Positions 34,735-43,896 of a stretch of 64,000 bases of DNA are shown one piece after another (positions within the stretch are counted from its first letter, which is position 1; each line of letters begins with the position of its first letter). The stretch comes from Methylobacterium organophilum (GTDB lineage Bacteria > Pseudomonadota > Alphaproteobacteria > Rhizobiales > Beijerinckiaceae): contig NZ_BPQV01000006.1 of the NCBI RefSeq assembly GCF_022179465.1, forward strand, positions 62,001 to 126,000. Reading direction: 5' to 3'. The position numbers and the translations under genes were made by a program. Below the pieces are notes generated by a model. That model did no database searches. It saw only the letters and a program-made list of their open reading frames with translations, and had not been told where the DNA came from.

Positions 34735-36312
34735 GTGACGGACTGTGCCGCGACAGCGGCCGATCCGGGGCAGGGGCTCCGCAACGTCCGATGCATCCCG
34801 GGCGCCTCCGCCTGGGTTGACGGAAGGCGCGCCCTGCACGACCTCCCTCCCCTCACCCGCGCCCCGTGGAGCCCGCCCCTGCCCTCCCCGAAGACCTCCC
34901 GCCGCCATGCCGATCTCGGGCCCGACTTCTACGACGTGGTCGCGCCGGCCGATTTCCCGCAGGCGATCCTGCGCTACCGCAACCAGGACTGGGCGCAGCG
35001 GGTCGGGCTCGACGGCCTGAGCGAGGCGGCGTGGATCGCGCATTTCGCGCGGTTCGAGCCCTTGCCCGGCAGCTTCGAGAAGCCCCTGGCCCTGCGCTAT
35101 CACGGCCACCAGTTCCGCTCCTACAACCCGGATCTCGGCGACGGGCGCGGCTTCCTGTTCGCGCAGCTCCACGACCTCCGGGACGGGCGGCTCCTCGATC
35201 TCGGCACCAAGGGCAGCGGCCGGACGCCCTGGTCGCGCACCGCCGACGGGCGGCTGACCCTGAAGGGCGGCGTGCGCGAGGTGCTCGCCACCGCCCTGCT
35301 GGAGGCGCTGGGCGTCGAGACCTCCAAGAGCTTCAGCCTGATCGAGACCGGCGAGGCGCTGGAGCGGGGCGACGAGCCCTCCCCCACCCGCTCCGCGGTG
35401 CTGGTGCGGCTCTCCCACGCGCATCTGCGCATCGGCACCTTCCAGCGCTTCCTCTTCCTCGACGAGCCGCACAACATCGCCCGCCTCGTCGACCACGTGG
35501 TGGCGACCTACTATCCCGATATCCAAGAGGCCGATCCCGCGGAGCGGGCGCGCGCCTTCTTCACGGCGCTGACGACCCGGGTCGCCCGCATGGGCGCGCA
35601 ATGGATGGCCGCGGGCTTCGTCCACGGCGTGCTCAACACCGACAACATCAACGTCACCGGCGAGAGCTTCGATTACGGGCCCTGGCGCTTCGCGCCGGAG
35701 AACGACCCCGCCTTCACGGCGGCCTATTTCGACCAGTTCGGCCTCTACAGCTTCGGCCGGCAGCCCGAGGCCCTGTTCTGGAACCTGAGCCGGCTCGCCG
35801 AATGCCTGATCCCCCTCGTGCCCCAGGACAGGCTGGAGGCGGCGCTGAAGGGCTTCGGGCCGGCCCTGCAGCAGGGCTTCGCCGAGGCGATCCTGTTCCG
35901 GCTCGGGATCGTCCCCCGGGAGGGGGAGGGCGAGGCGGCGCTCCACCGGCTGGTGGGCAGCTTCTGGAGCTTCCTCGAGACGACCCGGGCGCCCTTCGAG
36001 CGCGTCTTCTTCGACTGGCGCGGGGGCCTCGCCAGCGAGGCCCGCGCCGCGGCGAGCCCGGCCGCGCCCTTCTACGCCCGCGACGCGTTCCGGCCGGTCC
36101 ACGCCGCCCTGCAGGCGATGCGGCCCGCGGCGGACGCGAATCTCGACCATCCCTATTTCGCCGATCCCGCGCCCTGCACCCTGCTGATCGACGAGGTCGA
36201 GGCCCTGTGGGCGCCGATCGCCGAGCGGGACGACTGGTCGGCCCTGGAGGCCAAGCTCGCCGCCATCGCCCGGATGGGGCAGGCCTACGGCACGCGGCCC
36301 GAGCCGGCCTGA
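34735..36312 (+). CDS. selO: SelO/YdiU-family protein adenylyltransferase
   Basis: 525 residues of the pseudokinase-fold SelO family, which transfers AMP from ATP to Ser/Thr/Tyr of proteins and is linked to redox stress. Seen: RYRNQDWAQRVGL, ALRYHGHQFRSYNPDLGDGR, LDLGTKGSGRTPWSRTADGR (nucleotide-binding region), GVETSKSFSLIETGE, GFVHGVLNTDNINVTGESFD (catalytic loop with the metal-binding Asn/Asp) and DYGPW. No C-terminal selenocysteine motif. The N-terminal ~60 residues from the GTG are not family-like and the true start may differ; no ribosome site is visible. It heads a run of three genes with 6- and -4-bp spacing. Confidence 0.9.
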   Translation: MTDCAATAADPGQGLRNVRCIPGASAWVDGRRALHDLPPLTRAPWSPPLPSPKTSRRHADLGPDFYDVVAPADFPQAILRYRNQDWAQRVGLDGLSEAAWIAHFARFEPLPGSFEKPLALRYHGHQFRSYNPDLGDGRGFLFAQLHDLRDGRLLDLGTKGSGRTPWSRTADGRLTLKGGVREVLATALLEALGVETSKSFSLIETGEALERGDEPSPTRSAVLVRLSHAHLRIGTFQRFLFLDEPHNIARLVDHVVATYYPDIQEADPAERARAFFTALTTRVARMGAQWMAAGFVHGVLNTDNINVTGESFDYGPWRFAPENDPAFTAAYFDQFGLYSFGRQPEALFWNLSRLAECLIPLVPQDRLEAALKGFGPALQQGFAEAILFRLGIVPREGEGEAALHRLVGSFWSFLETTRAPFERVFFDWRGGLASEARAAASPAAPFYARDAFRPVHAALQAMRPAADANLDHPYFADPAPCTLLIDEVEALWAPIAERDDWSALEAKLAAIARMGQAYGTRPEPA

Positions 36313-36318
36313 CCGCCC

Positions 36319-37263
36319 GTGAGCCTGTTCCGGGGGAGCCTGCGGGCGCATCTCTTCGACGCCGTGCTGCGGCTGGCCGTGCGCCGGCGGCTCGGGCAGG
36401 TCTTCGACGTCCAAAAAATCCGGGCCTCCCTCGACCGCCGGGGACGGCCGGACCCGCGCGGCGTGGCCTTCACCCCGGGCGCCCTCGGGGGCGTGCCGGG
36501 GGAATGGGCGGTCGCGCAGGCGGGGGAGGGGGAAGAGACGGCCGGAGAGACGGCCCCTGCCCTGCTCTATTGCCATGGCGGCGGCTTCATCGCCTGCTCG
36601 CCGAAGACCCACCGCCCGATCACCGGCGCCTTCGCGCGGGCCGGCTTCCGGGTCTTCGTGCCGGATTACCGGCTCGCCCCCGAACATCCCTTCCCGGCGG
36701 GACTCGAGGACGTGGTCGCGGCCTGGGCCGCCCTGTCGGCGCGGGGGCCGGCGGCGATCGCGGGGGATTCCGCCGGCGGCAACCTGGCCCTCGCCACCCT
36801 GCTGGAGGCGCGCCGCCGCGGCCTGCCGCCGCCGGCGGCCGCCGCCCTGTTCTGCCCGGTGACGGATCTCCTCGGCCGCAGCCCGTCCCTGCGCCGGAAC
36901 GCGGCCTGGGACGCGATGTTCAAGCCGGAAGCGCTGATGCGGCTGGCGCCGGTCTATCTCGCCGGGGCCGATCCGGGCGATCCCCGCATCTCCCCGATCG
37001 AGGGGGATCTCGCCGGCCTGCCGCCGCTGCTGATCCATGCGGGCGAGCGGGAGATGCTGCGCGACGATTCCGTGCGCTTCGCCGACAAGGCGCGGGCGGC
37101 GGGGACCGCCGTGACCCTGAGGCTCTGGCCGGTGGTGCCCCATGCCTGGCAGATCGCCGGGGACGCGCTGCCGGAGGCGCGGCTGTCGCTGGCCGAGGCC
37201 GCCGATTTCCTGCACCGGCATCTTGCGCGCAGGGCCGCCCTGGACGAAGCGATGCCGGCATGA
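36319..37263 (+). CDS. HSL-family alpha/beta hydrolase
   Basis: 314 residues of the hormone-sensitive-lipase esterase family: oxyanion motif CHGGGFIACSPKTH, DYRLAPEHPFPAG, nucleophile GDSAGGN near residue 155, catalytic Asp near LLIHAGEREMLRDDS, and His in VVPHAWQ. Substrates are usually short acyl esters. It begins at a GTG six bases after the selO stop, and its stop overlaps the monooxygenase start as ATGA. A monooxygenase-esterase pair could act in sequence (Baeyer-Villiger ester formation, then hydrolysis); that pathway is an inference. Confidence 0.88.
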   Translation: MSLFRGSLRAHLFDAVLRLAVRRRLGQVFDVQKIRASLDRRGRPDPRGVAFTPGALGGVPGEWAVAQAGEGEETAGETAPALLYCHGGGFIACSPKTHRPITGAFARAGFRVFVPDYRLAPEHPFPAGLEDVVAAWAALSARGPAAIAGDSAGGNLALATLLEARRRGLPPPAAAALFCPVTDLLGRSPSLRRNAAWDAMFKPEALMRLAPVYLAGADPGDPRISPIEGDLAGLPPLLIHAGEREMLRDDSVRFADKARAAGTAVTLRLWPVVPHAWQIAGDALPEARLSLAEAADFLHRHLARRAALDEAMPA

Positions 37264-38783
37264 GCATGCCCGGCCCCGACGATCCTCTGGACCTGTTGAT
37301 CGTGGGGGCGGGCTTTTCCGGCCTCGCCCTGGCGATCCGGGCCGAGCGGGCCGGGTTGCGCAACTTCCTGATCCTGGAGAAGGCGGGATCGGTCGGCGGC
37401 ACCTGGCGGGACAACACCTATCCGGGGGCGGCGAGCGACATCCCCTCGCATCTCTACGCCCTCTCCTTCGCCCCCAAGGCCGATTGGAGCCGGCTCTATC
37501 CGCGCCAGCCGGAGATCGCGGCCTATCTCGAGGGCCTCGTCGCCGCCCATGGCCTCGGCGACCGCCTGCGCCTCTCCACCCCGGTCGGCGCCTGCCGCTG
37601 GGACGAGGCGGCGGGGCGCTGGCGGGTGGAGACGCCGCACGGCACCCTGACGGCCCGCGCCCTCGTCCTGGCGGTCGGCGGCCTGCACGAGCCCGCCCTG
37701 CCCGCCCTCCCCGGCCTCGACCGCTTCGCGGGCGCCGCCTTCCACTCCGCCCGCTGGGACCACGGCGTGCCGCTCGACGGCAAGCGCGTGGGGGTGATCG
37801 GCACGGGGGCGAGCGCCGTGCAGTTCGTGCCGGAGATCGCCGACCGGGTCGGGCACCTCGTCCTGTTCCAGCGCTCGGCGCCCTGGATCCTGCCCCGGTG
37901 GGACCGGGCGCTCGCGGGCTGGGAGCGGGCACTCTATGCGCGCCTGCCGATCCTGCGGCGGCTCTACCGGCTCGCCCTGTACGGGCGGCAGGAGGCCCCT
38001 GCCCTCCTCGGCTTCACCCGCCTCTCCCGCCTGACGGCCCTCGCGGAGACGCTCGGGCGCCGCCACCTGCAGCGCGCGGTCTCGGATGCGCGCCTGCGGG
38101 CCAAGCTGACGCCGGATTTCCGCCTCGGCTGCAAGCGGGTGCTGCTCTCCGACGACTACTACCCGGCGCTGGCGCGCAGCGGCGCCCTGGTGGTCCAGGC
38201 GCCGATCCGGGAGGTGCGGCCCGGCGGCGTCCTCGCGGCCGACGACGTCGAGCACCAGCTCGACGTGCTGATCTTCGCCACCGGCTTCGAGGTCGCGGGC
38301 AGCGTCGCGCGCATCGCCGTGACCGGCCGCGGCGGGCGCAGCCTGACGGAGGCCTGGTCCGGGGGGCGCGACGCCTTCCAGGGGCTCGCCGTGCACGGCT
38401 TCCCGAACCTGTTCCTGCTGCTCGGCCCCAATACCGGCCTCGCCCACAACTCGGTGCTCCTGATGATGGAGGCGCAGCTCGACCACGTGCTCGGCGCCCT
38501 GCGCCACCTGCGCCGCCATCCCCGGGCGGCGCTCGACGTGCGCCCGGACGCCCAGGCCCGCTTCCGGCAGGCGGTCGATGCCAGGATGCGCGACAGCATC
38601 TGGCTGCGGGGCGGCTGCGGCAGCTGGTATCTCGACGCGGCGGGGCGCAACCGCGCCCTCTGGCCCGGCACCGTGGGGGCCTATCGCCGCGCCGCCGCCC
38701 GGCTGCGGCTGCGCGACTACGACACGCGTCCCCAGGCCCCCACGCCGGCCGAGACGAACGGGGCGGATCGGTCCGCCTCGTGA
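37260..38783 (+). CDS. Flavin-containing / Baeyer-Villiger-type monooxygenase
   Basis: 507 residues. FAD-binding GAGFSGLALAIRAERAG near 17-33, SVGGTWRDNTYPGAASD (the GGTWxxNxYPG motif common in Baeyer-Villiger monooxygenases), NADPH site IGTGASAVQFVPEI near 180-193, and LIFATGFEV. The strict BVMO fingerprint FxGxxxHxxxW is represented by FAGAAFHSARWDH. It likely oxygenates a ketone or related carbonyl with NADPH and O2. Overlaps the preceding esterase gene by four bases. Confidence 0.88.
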   Translation: MSMPGPDDPLDLLIVGAGFSGLALAIRAERAGLRNFLILEKAGSVGGTWRDNTYPGAASDIPSHLYALSFAPKADWSRLYPRQPEIAAYLEGLVAAHGLGDRLRLSTPVGACRWDEAAGRWRVETPHGTLTARALVLAVGGLHEPALPALPGLDRFAGAAFHSARWDHGVPLDGKRVGVIGTGASAVQFVPEIADRVGHLVLFQRSAPWILPRWDRALAGWERALYARLPILRRLYRLALYGRQEAPALLGFTRLSRLTALAETLGRRHLQRAVSDARLRAKLTPDFRLGCKRVLLSDDYYPALARSGALVVQAPIREVRPGGVLAADDVEHQLDVLIFATGFEVAGSVARIAVTGRGGRSLTEAWSGGRDAFQGLAVHGFPNLFLLLGPNTGLAHNSVLLMMEAQLDHVLGALRHLRRHPRAALDVRPDAQARFRQAVDARMRDSIWLRGGCGSWYLDAAGRNRALWPGTVGAYRRAAARLRLRDYDTRPQAPTPAETNGADRSAS

Positions 38784-38912
38784 CGGGCGCCCCGGCGCCG
38801 GGCCCCTCTCCGTCCGGCGGACCTGCATGGAAATACAACCTGTGCGGGCTAACGAATACTTAGAAAAACTTCTGCTAAGGATGACTTCCTGAGCCCGACA
38901 TGGTGAAGGAGA

Positions 38913-38926
38913 CGATTAATTAATCG
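38913..38926. promoter_or_regulatory. 14-bp perfect palindrome upstream of the TolC-family gene
   Basis: CGATTAATTAATCG, flanked by GAAGG on the left and CCTTC on the right, giving an extended imperfect dyad. It lies 20 bp before the tolC-type start codon and is a plausible operator for a dimeric repressor. Confidence 0.45.
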
Positions 38927-38946
38927 CCTTCCTTCATGATTTCTCA

Positions 38947-40338
38947 ATGCCATCTGGATCGAGACACGTTCGCACGGCATGGCGTCTGATCGCCATCCTT
39001 CCGCTGCTTTCCGTGCCGTCCGGCCCGATCCGGGCGGAGACGCTGGAAAGCGCCCTGTCGCGCGCCTACGCGGCCAACCCGACGCTGAACGCGCAGCGCG
39101 CCAATGTGCGCTCGACCGACGAGAACGTCGCCATCGCCCAGTCGGGCTATCGACCCACCGCCAGCATCACCGCCGATATCGGCCTCGAAACCCTGTCGGG
39201 GACGATCCAGAGGGCGACGGTCGACCAGCGGGTCACCCGCCCGGGCGGGGCGGGGCTGACCGTCAACCAGATCCTGTTCAACGGCTTCCGGACCGACAAC
39301 CAGACCCGCCGGGCGGAATCGGGCGTGCTCAACGCCCGCGAGACCCTGCGGCTCAGCGAGATGCAGACGCTGTTCGGCGCCGCCCAGGCCTATATGAACG
39401 TCCTGCGCGACACCGCCACCCTCGAGCTCCAGCGCAACAACGTCGAGGTGCTCGAGGAGCAGCTGCGCCAGACCCGCGACCGCTTCAGCGTCGGCGAGGT
39501 CACCCGCACCGACGTGGCCCAGGCCGAGGCCCGCCTCGCCGGTGCCCGCTCCCAGGTCAGCGCCGCCGAGTCCAACCTGCGCTCCTCCATCGGCGTCTAC
39601 CGCCAGACCATCGGCGTCGAGCCGCGCCAGCTCGCCCCCGGACGCCCCCTCGACCGCTACGTGCCCGCCAGCCTCGACACCGCCGTCACCATCGGCCTGC
39701 GCGAGCATCCCCAGATCCTGGCCGACCTGCACGCGGTCGATGCCGCCGAATTGCAGGTCAAGGTGCTCGAAGGCGCGCTCGCCCCGCAATTCGGCATCCA
39801 GGGCAACGTCCAGCAGCGCTACGACCAGACCCTGCCCGGCGACAACGGCGTCACCGCCTCCATCGTCGGCCGCCTGACCGTGCCGCTCTACCAGGGCGGC
39901 CAGGAATACGCCCAGATCCGCCAGGCCAAGGAACTCGTCAGCCAGGCCCGCCTGCTGGCCGAGCGCGACCGCGATGCCGTGCGCGCGGCCATCGTCCAGG
40001 CCTGGGGCCGGCTCGAGGCGGCCAAGGCCCAGGTCATCGCCTCCCAGGCCCAGGTCCAGGCCAACGAGGTCGCCCTCAACGGCGTGCGCGAGGAGGCCCG
40101 GGTCGGCCAGCGCACCACCCTCGACGTGCTCAACGCCCAGCAGGAGCTGCTCAACGCACGGGTCAACCTGATCCTGGCCCAGCGCGACCGGGTCGTGAAT
40201 TCCTACGACGTCGTCCAGGCCGTCGGCCGCCTCACCGTGCGCTTCACCGCGCTGCCCGTGGCCGCCTACAGCGCCAAGGAGCATTACGACCAGGTCAAGG
40301 ATCTCTGGTTCGGATTGCGCACCCCCGACGGACGATGA
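38947..40338 (+). CDS. TolC-family outer-membrane efflux channel
   Basis: 463 residues with a signal peptide (LIAILPLLSVPSGPIRA, cleavage before ETLESAL) and the two OEP repeats of the TolC family: SRAYAANPTLNAQRANVRST and NPTL-type starts, EVTRTDVAQAEARLAGARSQ in repeat 1, and VGQRTTLDVLNAQQELLNAR in repeat 2. Forms the trimeric outer-membrane tunnel for RND or type I exporters. It stands alone, about 16 kb from the RND genes at 55.6 kb that lack their own channel, so partnership is possible but unproven. Confidence 0.93.
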   Translation: MPSGSRHVRTAWRLIAILPLLSVPSGPIRAETLESALSRAYAANPTLNAQRANVRSTDENVAIAQSGYRPTASITADIGLETLSGTIQRATVDQRVTRPGGAGLTVNQILFNGFRTDNQTRRAESGVLNARETLRLSEMQTLFGAAQAYMNVLRDTATLELQRNNVEVLEEQLRQTRDRFSVGEVTRTDVAQAEARLAGARSQVSAAESNLRSSIGVYRQTIGVEPRQLAPGRPLDRYVPASLDTAVTIGLREHPQILADLHAVDAAELQVKVLEGALAPQFGIQGNVQQRYDQTLPGDNGVTASIVGRLTVPLYQGGQEYAQIRQAKELVSQARLLAERDRDAVRAAIVQAWGRLEAAKAQVIASQAQVQANEVALNGVREEARVGQRTTLDVLNAQQELLNARVNLILAQRDRVVNSYDVVQAVGRLTVRFTALPVAAYSAKEHYDQVKDLWFGLRTPDGR

Positions 40339-40353
40339 GCGGGCGGTCCGGGC

Positions 40354-40530
40354 TCAGGCGTCGCGGAAGGCGGCCGCCACGCCGGCCCTGAGCATCCGCG
40401 CCTTCGCCTTCAGGAAGGCCGCCAGGTCCATGAGGGCGAGGATCGCGCCGAAGCCGAGGCGCAGGATCGGGCCGTGCGGCTCGGGCGCCTCCGCGCGATC
40501 GTACCAGAGGGGGTCGTCCTCGACCGGCAT
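40354..40530 (-). CDS. Small hypothetical protein (58 residues)
   Basis: Starts MPVEDDPLWYDRAEAPEP and contains a hydrophobic helix (ILRLGFGAILALMDLAAFL) followed by a basic amphipathic tail. GGAG five bases upstream of the ATG supports translation. Convergent with the TolC-family gene with a 15-bp gap. Possibly a small membrane-associated protein; no family recognised. Confidence 0.6.
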   Translation of the reverse strand: MPVEDDPLWYDRAEAPEPHGPILRLGFGAILALMDLAAFLKAKARMLRAGVAAAFRDA

Positions 40531-40664
40531 CGGGGCTCCGGTGGCCTGATGTTTACACTTCCGTTACCAAACCACAGGCGTCCCGCCCTGTCGATGACAC
40601 CACCGTCGCTTGTTCTTCCGATTCCGACGGGGCGTTCTACGGAGGGCGCCCGCGCCGCCTCCCC

Positions 40665-42839
40665 TCAGATCAGCTTGAAGTTCGCCTTCGCCCGGCTGAG
40701 ATTCGGGTTGTAGAACGGGTCGCGGGACAGGCGCTTCTCCCAGCGCTCGACCATGGTCCGGGTCTCCCCCTCGAAGCGGGCGCGCTTCTCGGGGGTGTCC
40801 TCGAAGCCGCGGCTCTTCGATTCGTGGTGGATCAGCACCGCGTGCGGGGTCCAGATCACCCGGTAGCCGGCCTGGCCCACCCGCAGGCAGAGATCGATGT
40901 CGTTGAAGGCCACGGCGAGCCGCGCCGCATCGAAGCCGCCGACCGCCTCGAACACGTCCCGGCGCATGGCGAGGCAGGCGCCGGTCACCGCCGAGACCTC
41001 CTGCGCCACCACCATGCGGGCGAAATAGCCGGGATCCTCCCGCACGATGCCGAGATGGGAATGGCCCGCGATCCCGCCGGCGCCCAGCACCACGCCGCCA
41101 TGCTGCAGCGTCCAGTCCGGATAGAACAGCTTGGCGCCGACGGCGCCGACCTCCGGCTCCGCGGCGATCGAGACGAGCTCGGTCAGCCAGCCGGGCTCCA
41201 CCACCTCGATGTCGTTGTTGAGGAAGAGCAGGACGGAGCCGCTCGCGGCGGCCGCCCCCGCGTTCGAGAGCTTCGAGAAGTTGAACGGCCCGGGGCTCTC
41301 CACCACCCGCACCCGCGCGTCGTCGCGGTAGCGGTCGAACAGCGCCCGGGTCTCGGGCTCGCGGCTGTCGTTGTCGACGATCACCGCCTCGAGGGCCGGG
41401 TAGTCGGTCTTGGTGAGCAGCCCGTCGAGGACGACGCCGAGCAGTTCCGCCCGGTCCCGGGTCGGGATCACCACGGAGACCAGGGGGGCGGGGTCGGGCA
41501 GGGCGCGCACCAGCCGGTTGAAGCCCTGGCCGCCGCGCTCGGCCCGGTGCGGCCAGCCCCTCCGGGCGATGGTCTCCTCCAGCGCCCGCAGCCGCGCGGC
41601 CTCGGCCACGGCGAGCGCCTTGTCCGAATAGGTGCCCGAGCCGATGGCGGTGCGCCAGTGATAGAGCACCTTCGGGATGTGGTGGACGCGGGCGGCGGGC
41701 AGGTCGTCGCCGATGCGCAGGAGCAGGTCGTGGTCCTGGCTGCCCTCGAAGCCGGGGCGGAAGCCCCCGGCCCGTCGGATCCGCTCGGTGCGCAGCACGG
41801 TCAGGTGGTTGATGTAGTTCTGGGCGAGCAGGAGCTCCGGGTTCCAGTCCGGCTTGAAATGCGGCTCGAAGCGCTTGTCCCGGGCATCGACCTTGTCCTC
41901 GTCCGTGTAGACGAGATCGAGGCCGGGATCGGCCACCAGCGCGGCGGCGACCTCGTGGAGGGCGTGCTCGGGCAGGAGGTCGTCGTGGTCCATCAGGGCG
42001 CAGAACGTGCCCGTGGCGAGCGTCAGGGCGTCGTTCGAGGCCCGGGCGATGTGGCCGTTCTCGGACCGGCGCACCAGCCGGATCCGGGGCTCGGCGGCGG
42101 CGGCCTTCTCCAGGAGGCGGGCGATGCCCGGCCGGTCGGAGGCGTCGTCGGCGATGCAGAGCTCCCAATGCGGGTAGATCTGGCCGCGCACGGAGGCGAT
42201 CGCCTTCTCCAGCACCGCCGGGTCCGGGTTGTAGACCGGCATCAGCACCGAGATCGTCGGCGGCGCGGCCCAGCCCGCGAGCGCCGCGCGCATCCGGTCG
42301 CGGTCGGCCTGGGTGAGCGTGTCGAAGCGGGCGATCCAGTCGTCGTAGCCGGCGAGCGCCTTCGGCTTGATCGCGGATTCGATCCGGTACTTCGCCCGCA
42401 GCCGCCGCTTCAGCAGCCACCACCAGGCCCCCTCCGCCGCGAGCCGCGGCCGGCGGGCGAGCGCCGTGCCGATCAGGCGCGCGGGATGCGGCTCGGCGAT
42501 GCGGATCTCGGTCAGCGGGGGCAGGACGTCGTCGAAGGTCGGCGCGAGCTCGAGGTGGCACACGGCCTCGGGCAGGATCCCGGTCCAGCTGAAGCGGCCG
42601 CTGCCATCCGCCGAGAGCGTCAGCTGCGGCTTGTAGGCCGCCTGTTTCAGGCCGGCGCTCAGGGTCACCCGGCTGAAGGCGGTGCTGGTGGCGTCGCGGA
42701 AGCTCACGGTGACGAAGCGGAGGCCGAGGCCCTCCCCTTCGAGGTCGACGAGGCAGCGGGTGCCGCTGCCGGCGAGGGGCAGCAGGCGCGGCGCCTGCCC
42801 GCGGCGGAGCAGCGTCGCGGTGGCGGCAGGCGCGCTCAT
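40665..42839 (-). CDS. Two-domain family 2 glycosyltransferase
   Basis: 724 residues. After a ~180-residue N-terminal region come two GT-A domains. The first is near 180-400 (ISVLMPVYNPDPAVLEKAIASV, LMDHDDLLPEHAL with DHDD, LVYTDEDKVD). The second is near 460-690 (LVSVVIPTRDRAELL, AVIVDNDSREPET, LLFLNNDIEVVEPGWL, VTGACLAMRRDVFEAVGGFD). Such tandem GT2 proteins build surface polysaccharides by adding two sugars. The start overlaps the methyltransferase stop (ATGA), so they form an operon, likely acting on the same cell-surface glycan. Confidence 0.92.
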   Translation of the reverse strand: MSAPAATATLLRRGQAPRLLPLAGSGTRCLVDLEGEGLGLRFVTVSFRDATSTAFSRVTLSAGLKQAAYKPQLTLSADGSGRFSWTGILPEAVCHLELAPTFDDVLPPLTEIRIAEPHPARLIGTALARRPRLAAEGAWWWLLKRRLRAKYRIESAIKPKALAGYDDWIARFDTLTQADRDRMRAALAGWAAPPTISVLMPVYNPDPAVLEKAIASVRGQIYPHWELCIADDASDRPGIARLLEKAAAAEPRIRLVRRSENGHIARASNDALTLATGTFCALMDHDDLLPEHALHEVAAALVADPGLDLVYTDEDKVDARDKRFEPHFKPDWNPELLLAQNYINHLTVLRTERIRRAGGFRPGFEGSQDHDLLLRIGDDLPAARVHHIPKVLYHWRTAIGSGTYSDKALAVAEAARLRALEETIARRGWPHRAERGGQGFNRLVRALPDPAPLVSVVIPTRDRAELLGVVLDGLLTKTDYPALEAVIVDNDSREPETRALFDRYRDDARVRVVESPGPFNFSKLSNAGAAAASGSVLLFLNNDIEVVEPGWLTELVSIAAEPEVGAVGAKLFYPDWTLQHGGVVLGAGGIAGHSHLGIVREDPGYFARMVVAQEVSAVTGACLAMRRDVFEAVGGFDAARLAVAFNDIDLCLRVGQAGYRVIWTPHAVLIHHESKSRGFEDTPEKRARFEGETRTMVERWEKRLSRDPFYNPNLSRAKANFKLI

Positions 42840-43753
42840 TCGTGGGCGTAGGCGAGATCGGCGATGGCGCCGGCCTCCGCCTCCCAGGCGACCTGGGGCG
42901 CGCCCGTCTTCTGCACGAGGCAGGCGGAGGCGAGGAAGGCCTGGCCGTAATCGAGCCCCGCGAGCGGCCCCCCGGCGGCGGCCACCGGCACGGCCATGGC
43001 CGGCAGGTCGTAGCCGGCGCCGAGCAGGGTGAAGCCGGTATGGGCGTTGAACAGCCCGCGCCAGCCGTTCTCGGAAAAGCGCCAGAAGTCCCAGGGCTCC
43101 TCGTGCAGGGGCCACATCGGGTGCGACTGGATATAGGCGAGGCCGCCCTCCCGCATCACCGCGTTCATCTCCAGGGCCACCTTCCAGGGCAGGAGCAGGT
43201 GCTCGAACACCGAGACCGAGAAGACGTAGTCGAACGGCCCCGCCGTCCCGGGGAGTAGGTGGCGGGAGAGATGGTGCGCGTCGCCCACCACGTCGACATT
43301 CGGCCCCGCCTTCACGTCGAGGCCGGTATAGGGCAGCCCGTCCGGGAAGTTGGACCGGTAGGAATGGCCGCTGCGCGCCCGCGAGCCGATCTCCAGGAGG
43401 GGGCCCGGCGCCTCCGCCACATGCGCGCGGAAGCGCTCGAACAGCGCGCTCATCAGCGGCCGGCCCGGCGGCATCGAGGCGGTGTCCCGCGGGCCGGTGC
43501 GGCGCCCGTCCGGCCAGACCAGGGCGAGGGCGGAATCCGGCACGATCACCTCGGCCGTGACGGCGGCGATGCGGAAGCCCCAGTCGCGCGCCCGCGGCCC
43601 GAAATGCGGGACGAGATCCTCCCGCGGCGCCCGGGACGCGCAGGTCTTGGCCGCCTTGCCGCCGATCAGCAGGCGCGGCAGCGCGCCGTCGGTCCAGCCG
43701 GTCACGACGACGCATCCGCGGAGAATGGCGAAGGTGTCGATCGCGAAACGCAT
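42836..43753 (-). CDS. SAM-dependent methyltransferase associated with the glycosyltransferase
   Basis: 305 residues. About 100 N-terminal residues of unknown fold precede a class I methyltransferase core: LLEIGSRARSGHSY (a GxGxG-like motif I variant), YTGLDVKAGPNVDVVGDAH (acidic residue binding SAM ribose), FDYVFSVSVFEHL (motif for Methyltransf_11), and EMNAVMREGGLAYI. Likely methylates a sugar or modifies a surface glycan. GAGG lies six bases before the ATG. First gene of a two-gene operon. Confidence 0.85.
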   Translation of the reverse strand: MRFAIDTFAILRGCVVVTGWTDGALPRLLIGGKAAKTCASRAPREDLVPHFGPRARDWGFRIAAVTAEVIVPDSALALVWPDGRRTGPRDTASMPPGRPLMSALFERFRAHVAEAPGPLLEIGSRARSGHSYRSNFPDGLPYTGLDVKAGPNVDVVGDAHHLSRHLLPGTAGPFDYVFSVSVFEHLLLPWKVALEMNAVMREGGLAYIQSHPMWPLHEEPWDFWRFSENGWRGLFNAHTGFTLLGAGYDLPAMAVPVAAAGGPLAGLDYGQAFLASACLVQKTGAPQVAWEAEAGAIADLAYAHE

Positions 43754-43896
43754 CCGGGGCCTCGAGGAGAGGGCGCGGGTCTAGCCGCGGGGCGGGCGGG
43801 GATCAACTCGGGCCGGGATCTCCCTGCGTCCTTTGGCCCTCCGACAGGGCCGTTGCGCGCCCCATGTAGTCCCCGTCCGCCCGGAAGGAGCGCGCC

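Noticed and set aside
34462-37932. Very long open frame on the reverse strand opposite selO, the esterase and the monooxygenase
   Set aside because: Arg/Gly/Pro-rich translation with no domain; it is the antisense shadow of three genes with clear motifs, a usual effect of high GC at third codon positions.
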